From JBLMYQ01 sp050258375 (GTDB lineage: Bacteria; Bacillota; Clostridia; Acetivibrionales; UBA4821): a DNA stretch of 19,625 nucleotides. The stretch is from the NCBI GenBank assembly GCA_050258375.1, contig JBLMYQ010000030.1, positions 1 through 19,625 on the forward strand, read 5' to 3'. Both the position numbers and the translations under genes were made by a program. Under the pieces are notes generated by a model. The model was not told where the DNA came from. It saw nothing but the letters and a program-made list of their open reading frames with translations, and made no database searches. This document shows positions 14,406 through 19,625 of the stretch, one piece after another. Numbering within the stretch: position 1 is the first letter of the stretch; every line of letters begins with the position of its first letter.

Positions 14406-14434
14406 ATAATAACAAAAATACTTAAATTTTTCAA
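14406..14434 (-). promoter_or_regulatory. Sigma-A-type promoter of the eight-gene operon
   Basis: On the minus strand TTGAAA (14434-14429), 17 nt, then TATTAT (14411-14406), each one mismatch from consensus. Transcription would begin near 14399, about 60 nt before the histidine phosphatase ATG. It is back to back with the clpE promoter, and no known operator is recognised between them. Confidence 0.6.
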
Positions 14435-14534
14435 TATGTTACATTAAATTCCACAATATACAAATATAGTTTTATGTTTTAATAATTGTATTAACATTAA
14501 GGTTATTTACTGTATACACTTATTAAAAATAATA

Positions 14535-14543
14535 TGGTATAAT
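14535..14543 (+). promoter_or_regulatory. Extended -10 promoter of clpE
   Basis: TGGTATAAT (14535-14543) is a perfect extended -10 (TGnTATAAT); the -35 region is weak. It lies about 30 nt before the ATG at 14575, whose ribosome-binding site is AAGGGG. I find no CtsR operator (tandem GGTCAAA heptads) and no CIRCE inverted repeat, the usual controls of clp genes in Firmicutes. Confidence 0.6.
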
Positions 14544-14574
14544 CGAAAAAAATACCATTCAAGGGGTTGTCTTT

Positions 14575-16890
14575 ATGCTTTGTTCAATATGCAAAGAAAA
14601 TATAGCAGTAGTATTTGTAACAAAAATTGTAGATGGAAACCAAACTCAGGAAGGTTTATGCCTTTCCTGCGCAAAAAAGCAAGGAATCCAACCAATCAAT
14701 CAGTTTCTTGATCAAGTAGGTCTTACCGAAGATGATTTAGATGATTTAAATAAACAGGTAGGCTCTTTTGTTGAAAATATAAATACCATTAATCCGGAAA
14801 GCAAACCAGATTCAGCTCAATCACCCGACAATAATCTGTTTGGGTTTTTCAGCAAATTTTTCCCGAAAAACGCCAACCCATTTGTTGATCAGCCTGATGC
14901 ACCGCCCATTGAAGTATTTTCCCAACAAGATAAAGAAAAAGGTACAAAGGTAAAAACTCAGGAAAAGAAAACCCCTAAAAAGAAAAGATTTCTTGATATA
15001 TACGGAACCAACCTTATTGAGCACGCAAAGGAGAATAAGATTGATAATATAGTTGGCCGTGAAAAAGAAATTGAAAGGGTTATTCAAATACTCAACAGGA
15101 GAACAAAAAATAATCCCGTTCTTATTGGCGAACCTGGTGTAGGTAAAACTGCAATTGCTGAAGGTCTCGCAATACGCATATTAAATAAACAGGTTCCGGT
15201 TAAGCTTTTTAATCATGAAGTTTACCTACTTGACATGACTTCTCTTATAGCCGGAACACAATTCAGAGGCCAATTTGAAGGTCGAATGAAAAGTATTATA
15301 GAAGAAGCTAAAACCTTAGGCAATATAATTCTCGTAATTGATGAGCTTCATAATATAATGGGTGCCGGAGAAGCTGAAGGTGCAATGAATGCTGCAAATA
15401 TTCTCAAGCCTGCTCTTGCAAGAGGAGAAATTCAGGTTATCGGCGCAACAACCCTAAAGGAATACAGAAAACATATTGAAAAGGATTCGGCTCTTGAAAG
15501 AAGATTTCAACCCATATTGGTTGAGGAATCTTCAGTAGAAGAAACAATACAAATCCTTAATGGTATAAAGCAGTATTATGAAGATTATCATAAAGTTAAA
15601 ATAAGTGATGAAGTAATTAAAGCAGCCACAGTTCTTTCAGAGCGGTATATTATTGACAGATTTCTTCCTGACAAGGCTATAGACGTTATTGACGAAGCAG
15701 GCTCAAGAGCAAATTTAAGGAATACTGTTCTAGCAAAGCTTGAGCTTGTAAAACAAGAACTTAAAAATGTTCAGGAGGATAAGGAATTCGCAATTTCTGC
15801 TGACTCAATCGAGGATTATCAAAAAGCTGCAGATTTAAAAACACTGGAATGCAAGCTAACAACTGAAATAAAAGAATTAGAAAAAGAACATAAAGATTTA
15901 GAAATTACAATTGATGATATAGCCTCAGTCATTGAAGCGTGGACAGGAATACCTGTTCAAAAAATCAAAGAAGCAGAGACAGAAAAGCTTCTCAATCTTG
16001 AAGGACGGCTTAAGCAAAGAATTATAGGTCAGGAATCTGCAATCTCAAGCATTGCAAGTGCCATCAGACGAAACCGTACAGGGCTAAAAAATAAAAAACG
16101 TCCATCATCATTTATATTTGTTGGTCCAACAGGTGTTGGAAAAACTGAGCTTGCAAGAGCAATTTCATCCGAACTTTTTGGGAATGAAGATTCTATGATA
16201 AGACTTGACATGTCAGAATATATGGAAAAACATTCAGTTTCAAAAATTATTGGTTCCCCTCCCGGTTACGTGGGTTTTGATGAAGCAGGGCAACTTACAG
16301 AAAAAATCAGAAGGAAACCCTATTCGGTTGTATTATTTGATGAAATTGAAAAAGCACACGCAGATGTATTTAATATGCTTTTGCAGATACTTGATGACGG
16401 AAGGCTTACCGACAGCCACGGCAAGGTTGTAAGCTTTGAAAATGCAATAATTATAATGACATCAAATGCCGGCTCGAATCTTAATATGAATTCAATGGGG
16501 TTCGGAAAAGCAAATTCATTTGAGCTTGAAAACAGGATTAAAACTGTACTAAAGGAAACCTTTCGCCCAGAGTTTTTAAACAGATTAGATGAAATTGTTG
16601 TCTTTAGGGAGTTGGAAAACCAAGACTTACTTAAAATCGTAGAGCTTATGCTGAATGAAGTTCATGATGAGTTATCTCAGCATAATATAAAGCTGGAAAT
16701 TTCCGAAGAAGCAAAGCAGTTGATTTTAGATAAAAACATTTACAAGAAATACGGAGCAAGACCTCTAAGACGTGCAATACAAAAAATAATTGAAAACAAT
16801 ATTTCCGATTTGATTTTAAGAGGCACATACAAGGATGGAGATACAATAAAGATTGATGTGAAGAATGACGAATTGAGCTTTACAAAATAA
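14575..16890 (+). CDS. clpE: ClpE-type AAA+ unfoldase with N-terminal zinc finger
   Basis: A 771-residue Hsp100 ATPase that unfolds proteins and feeds them to ClpP. The N terminus has a four-cysteine zinc finger (C3, C6, C29, C32), as in ClpE and McsA, and no Clp_N double repeat, so it is ClpE-like rather than ClpC or ClpB. A low-complexity Lys/Pro linker (about 75-140) follows. The first AAA+ domain has Walker A GEPGVGKT (185-192) and Walker B LVIDEL (253-258). A short coiled middle region spans about 385-445. The second AAA+ domain has GPTGVGKT (517-524), pore loop GYVG (564-567) and VVLFDE (585-590). MGF at 641-643 sits where the ClpP-binding [LIV]GF loop is expected. The stop codon lies in a terminator hairpin. 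Both ATPase sites appear intact. Stress control is likely but the usual operators are not visible. Confidence 0.88.
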   Translation: MLCSICKENIAVVFVTKIVDGNQTQEGLCLSCAKKQGIQPINQFLDQVGLTEDDLDDLNKQVGSFVENINTINPESKPDSAQSPDNNLFGFFSKFFPKNANPFVDQPDAPPIEVFSQQDKEKGTKVKTQEKKTPKKKRFLDIYGTNLIEHAKENKIDNIVGREKEIERVIQILNRRTKNNPVLIGEPGVGKTAIAEGLAIRILNKQVPVKLFNHEVYLLDMTSLIAGTQFRGQFEGRMKSIIEEAKTLGNIILVIDELHNIMGAGEAEGAMNAANILKPALARGEIQVIGATTLKEYRKHIEKDSALERRFQPILVEESSVEETIQILNGIKQYYEDYHKVKISDEVIKAATVLSERYIIDRFLPDKAIDVIDEAGSRANLRNTVLAKLELVKQELKNVQEDKEFAISADSIEDYQKAADLKTLECKLTTEIKELEKEHKDLEITIDDIASVIEAWTGIPVQKIKEAETEKLLNLEGRLKQRIIGQESAISSIASAIRRNRTGLKNKKRPSSFIFVGPTGVGKTELARAISSELFGNEDSMIRLDMSEYMEKHSVSKIIGSPPGYVGFDEAGQLTEKIRRKPYSVVLFDEIEKAHADVFNMLLQILDDGRLTDSHGKVVSFENAIIIMTSNAGSNLNMNSMGFGKANSFELENRIKTVLKETFRPEFLNRLDEIVVFRELENQDLLKIVELMLNEVHDELSQHNIKLEISEEAKQLILDKNIYKKYGARPLRRAIQKIIENNISDLILRGTYKDGDTIKIDVKNDELSFTK

Positions 16891-16910
16891 TTAGCAATTA
16901 TTTTGTTTTG
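16882..16910 (+). terminator. clpE terminator containing the stop codon
   Basis: ACAAAATAATT (16882-16892), loop AGC, then AATTATTTTGT (16896-16906). This is a perfect 11-bp AT-only-type stem with one G-C pair, followed by TTTG. The clpE TAA (16888-16890) is inside the left arm. Confidence 0.65.
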
Positions 16911-16983
16911 TGATTTTAAATTGCACATTACACATTGCTAACTGCTAATTGATATAATTCTAAACTATTTTTGGGGGTGTATC

Positions 16984-17412
16984 ATGAAACTAACCTACAA
17001 ACTACTAGACGCAACCGATTCCGACCTTGAAATGATAATACAAGCTGTAAAAGAAACCCTTGAACTTGAAAGCAGACACTCAGAGGTAAACATTGAAAAC
17101 ATTAAGGAAGCAATAAAAAACAAGGAAATAAAATTAGTTGTCAACAAGACTGAAAAGCTAGGATTTTTCTGGGTAAAGCTCAATTACTCTATTTCTTATT
17201 TTGAAAATATATTTTATGTACAGCTTACATACTTAAAAAATCAATACAGAAAATTCTTTTATAGATTTGTACTTGAGGCCATTAAGGATTATGCCAAGGA
17301 AAATGGCTACAATGAAATCTTCGGAGATGTGTTCCACTCAAATATAGAGTCATTCAAAATGCACAGCAAGTTAGCTGAGCCTGTTTACACCGTATTCAGA
17401 GCAACTATATAA
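16984..17412 (+). CDS. Small GNAT-like acetyltransferase, tentative
   Basis: A 142-residue protein with the size and probable strand/helix order of a GCN5-related N-acetyltransferase. The stretch from LTYLKNQYRKFF through AIKDYAKENGYNEIFGDV to FHSNIESFKMHSKL aligns with GNAT motif A, its helix and motif B (the N-x-x-A/S-x-x-x-Y/H-x-K pattern). The acetyl-CoA loop Q/RxxGxG/A is not clear, since RKFFYR replaces it, so it may be degenerate or a distant relative. GGGGGTG precedes the ATG. It lies 93 nt after clpE on the same strand but behind a terminator. The stop codon is inside a hairpin shared with the convergent AAA gene. The substrate is unknown. Confidence 0.55.
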   Translation: MKLTYKLLDATDSDLEMIIQAVKETLELESRHSEVNIENIKEAIKNKEIKLVVNKTEKLGFFWVKLNYSISYFENIFYVQLTYLKNQYRKFFYRFVLEAIKDYAKENGYNEIFGDVFHSNIESFKMHSKLAEPVYTVFRATI

Positions 17413-17457
17413 AATAAAACTGACCGCTTGTAACGGTCAGTTTTATTTTATATAGTT
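17403..17457. terminator. Bidirectional terminator holding the stop codons of two convergent genes
   Basis: Two perfect 24-bp arms, 17403-17426 and 17434-17457, surround a 7-nt loop (CTTGTAA); the inner stem is AACTGACCG/CGGTCAGTT. A-rich and T-rich outer arms make it an intrinsic terminator in both directions. The stop of the GNAT-like gene (17410-17412) and the stop of the AAA gene (17443-17445, minus strand) both lie in the arms. Confidence 0.93.
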
Positions 17458-19625
17458 ATCTTCGGTTTTAAGCCCTTCCATTCTGTTCTTCTCATTAATG
17501 TATTCTTCAATCGCTCTTTCAATGTCCTCTTTGCTTATTAGCATTAACTTTTCTTTAGAATAATCATTTTGATGTGCTGCAAGTCTGTTCGTCTGTTTCC
17601 TTATGGCCTTTTCAAATATTTTTTTAACTTCACGTCCAAATTCAAAATCCGGATAAGAATCTATCAAATGCATGAATGCTTTTTTAAGGGTTTGCCTTGA
17701 ATCATGATTAAGCTGATACCTTGTTCCACAAAAATTCTCCTCGAAAATCTTAAGTAATTCTTCAGGCTTACAGTTTTCAAAGAAAATAAAATTGGTAAAT
17801 AATGATTGGAAATCCTCTCCTGCTTGTCTCATTGCCTGAGTTATACCTTCAGGATATCCTGTCAAAGTACAAACAAATCTATCATTATGATTCTGTAATG
17901 CACAAACAATGAGTTTTACTACCTCCATTCCATATACTTCTTCCTTAATAAGCTTATCAAAGTTTTTTATTAGCAGCAGCCCACCATTTTTTACAGTATT
18001 ATTAATTATCTTGGCAGTCTTCTCTTCTGTCTCACCTATACTATTGCCCACAAGCTCAGCCTTTCCAGCTTCATGTATTTCATCATTTTTGATTATATCA
18101 AGTCCAAACAGTATCTTTGAGAGTATTCCGGAAAAAGTAGTTTTCCCAGTTCCCGGTCTTCCAACCAAAACAAAATTGCTATTTATTTTTACAGGTGCAA
18201 GCCCTACATTCCTGGCATATTTATCTATTCTGTGCTTATCTATAAACTCTTTGATTTCGGTCTTTACAGCATTTAGCCCCACAATGTTCTCAAGCTGTTC
18301 CATACCATCTGCGAATACTTCCTGTCTGGATTTTACTATAGGTATATTATAAATTCCTGTTTCGTTCTCACGTTTAATCTGACCATAAAATTCGCCTTGC
18401 TTTTCACGCTCTGACTGATTTCTTGGTCTTCCTCTAGGTGCATCGTATTCTTGAAAATCCTTTGCCCGCTTTGCCATTTCTTCTTTCTTTGCGGCTTCAT
18501 GCTTATATATTTCAATAACACCAGCCATCCTCTCTATCTCATGGCAGTAGTCCCTTTCAATACTGGTTTCAGTCCTCTCCAGCTTAATTTTGTCAAAGGT
18601 TTCTTTAATTCTACAGAAAAAACCGTTATAGCAATGTAAAGCCTTATCCAGACTGGCTATTTCTTTATGGATTGTATTTACATCAAGCCCCTTTACTCTT
18701 TCTTCCTGAAATTTGTTTAATATATTATCAACATCAGTAAGTAATGCAAGCTCAAACATATTAAGATAAGGAGTTGTGGGATAAATAAAATTTTGTCCGT
18801 TTATAGCTATTCCCACTTTACACTTTCTAGCAAAATCAATTGTATTGGTAATATGATTGTCCAATCCTTTTATGTAGGCTACAGGCACTCCACCATTAAA
18901 TTCACATATCGATAGCTTAATACCCTCAGTTAAGGTTACATATCCCTTGCCAAAATCCCCTATGTCAATTGCTATTTTTTCACGCTTATATTCCTGTTTT
19001 AATTTTTCTTCTGAATACTCAGTAATACTTTTATTTATATGTGCTTCGCCTAATTCGCATTTTATCTGATTATAGAACTGGTCTATATCACTTTTTACAC
19101 TTTTTCGTGTAGAATCACTTTTAATCTTTATACAACTTGCAACAAACTCACTTTTAAACTTCATTACTGCATACTTTTTTGCAAACATGGCAAGTCCCGC
19201 AGGATCTTCACTGCAATTTACATGATTGTAATATCGGCTTCTTATAATAATATAAACCCCTGCAAGATAAATCAATGTAATTAGAAAACCATCTTTTACA
19301 GCATCAGAAAGATATATTTGGGGAATCTGCTGATAGTAAACATAACCAACGGTAAGAATTACAGCAACAGGAAGCTTTTCTTGAATATTTTTATAAGAAG
19401 TAAAAAAAGTATAAATTCCGAAAATAATTGTATAAATTCCAAACATCTCAACAAAAATATTAGGTATATTATTTGCAAATAATTTCAAAACAAAATATAA
19501 ATATATTGGAATAGAGTATGCCAATATATTTATATAGCTTTTAATTTCTTCTCTAGTTATACAGTATTTATCAGTCAGCTTTTCAATTCTTTTTGAGATT
19601 GGTTTAAAACTGCAATTATTAAAGA
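17443..19625 (-). CDS. Membrane-anchored AAA ATPase, SpoVK/CbbX-like (5' end outside window)
   Basis: At least 727 residues, with the frame open to the right edge. A TTG at 19522-19524 could be a start, but the upstream codons stay open (SFKPISKRIEKLTDKY...), so the true start is probably beyond 19625. Near the N terminus are three or four hydrophobic segments (coded about 19225-19520), then a long helical, partly charged middle region. At the C-terminal end is a CbbX/SpoVK-type AAA domain: LENIVGLNAVKTEI, Walker A VGRPGTGKTT (about 18138-18167), and LVGNSIGETEEKT. The Walker B position reads LLLIKNFDKLI where the family has LFIDEAYSL, so the catalytic Asp-Glu pair is replaced by Lys-Asn. It may therefore bind ATP without normal hydrolysis. 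Function unknown; a sporulation or membrane-complex role is speculation. Confidence 0.78.
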   Translation of the reverse strand, partial: FNNCSFKPISKRIEKLTDKYCITREEIKSYINILAYSIPIYLYFVLKLFANNIPNIFVEMFGIYTIIFGIYTFFTSYKNIQEKLPVAVILTVGYVYYQQIPQIYLSDAVKDGFLITLIYLAGVYIIIRSRYYNHVNCSEDPAGLAMFAKKYAVMKFKSEFVASCIKIKSDSTRKSVKSDIDQFYNQIKCELGEAHINKSITEYSEEKLKQEYKREKIAIDIGDFGKGYVTLTEGIKLSICEFNGGVPVAYIKGLDNHITNTIDFARKCKVGIAINGQNFIYPTTPYLNMFELALLTDVDNILNKFQEERVKGLDVNTIHKEIASLDKALHCYNGFFCRIKETFDKIKLERTETSIERDYCHEIERMAGVIEIYKHEAAKKEEMAKRAKDFQEYDAPRGRPRNQSEREKQGEFYGQIKRENETGIYNIPIVKSRQEVFADGMEQLENIVGLNAVKTEIKEFIDKHRIDKYARNVGLAPVKINSNFVLVGRPGTGKTTFSGILSKILFGLDIIKNDEIHEAGKAELVGNSIGETEEKTAKIINNTVKNGGLLLIKNFDKLIKEEVYGMEVVKLIVCALQNHNDRFVCTLTGYPEGITQAMRQAGEDFQSLFTNFIFFENCKPEELLKIFEENFCGTRYQLNHDSRQTLKKAFMHLIDSYPDFEFGREVKKIFEKAIRKQTNRLAAHQNDYSKEKLMLISKEDIERAIEEYINEKNRMEGLKTEDNYIK

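Noticed and set aside
14379..14574. CtsR or CIRCE operator between the operon and clpE
   Set aside because: No GGTCAAA tandem heptads and no TTAGCACTC inverted repeat are present.
16911..16960. Possible dispersed repeat (GCACATTACACATTGCTAAC) after clpE
   Set aside because: It looks like simple intergenic filler with a weak AATTAGCA/TGCTAATT inverted repeat. A single copy in the window cannot establish a repeat family.
17909..18352. A 147-codon plus-strand frame within the AAA gene
   Set aside because: It is antisense to the AAA domain, where Walker A and the flanking motifs are readable. Its Ser/Phe-rich sequence is typical of a shadow frame.

Overview
The window looks like chromosomal DNA of a low-GC Gram-positive bacterium, most likely a clostridium (class Clostridia). 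The reasons are strong AGGAGG ribosome-binding sites, AT-rich codon use, a ClpE-type Hsp100 with a zinc finger, a MetA with the acetyl-CoA-type residue, and a PurA of the branch I associate with clostridia. A genus near Ruminiclostridium/Acetivibrio is possible, but I cannot prove it. No rRNA, tRNA, CRISPR array or transposase gene is visible.

Layout. Positions 1-784 (-) hold the N-terminal part of a CopA-type copper ATPase. A gene-poor stretch to 1197 holds a MITE-like inverted-repeat element (857-1047). A small membrane protein follows (1198-1602, +), then tcdA (1718-2437, +), which overlaps tail to tail with metA (2416-3330, -). Next come a uridine-kinase-like P-loop protein (3635-4240, +), a purA (4311-5591, -), a CYTH protein (5833-6462, -) and a HAD phosphatase (6563-7270, +). 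The main feature is a compact eight-gene minus-strand operon from 14339 down to 7271. Beyond it lie a clpE-like gene (14575-16890, +), a small GNAT-like protein (16984-17412, +) and a membrane-anchored AAA ATPase (17443 to the right edge, -).

The operon is the candidate new system. In transcription order it encodes a histidine phosphatase, a thymidylate-kinase-like enzyme, a divergent SAICAR synthetase (PurC-like), an acetamidase/formamidase-family amidase, a short-chain dehydrogenase, a second adenylosuccinate synthetase (PurA paralog), a second thymidylate-kinase-like enzyme, and a B12-binding-domain radical SAM enzyme. Gene junctions are 0 to 57 nt, and one sigma-A-like promoter (14406-14434) lies upstream. 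Two aspartate-ligating purine enzymes sit with a dehydrogenase, an amidase, two nucleotide kinases, a phosphatase and a radical SAM enzyme, and no other purine-pathway genes accompany them. This suggests synthesis of a modified purine-type nucleoside or nucleotide. It partly resembles pentostatin/coformycin clusters (PurC-like plus SDR) and oxetanocin (B12 radical SAM acting on a nucleotide), but it matches neither. The product is unknown.

The operon is visibly more AT-rich than purA1, and its PurA is a paralog of purA1 only about 4 kb away. Several genes outside the operon (CYTH, clpE, GNAT, AAA) end inside long AT-rich palindromes that act as terminators and contain the stop codons.
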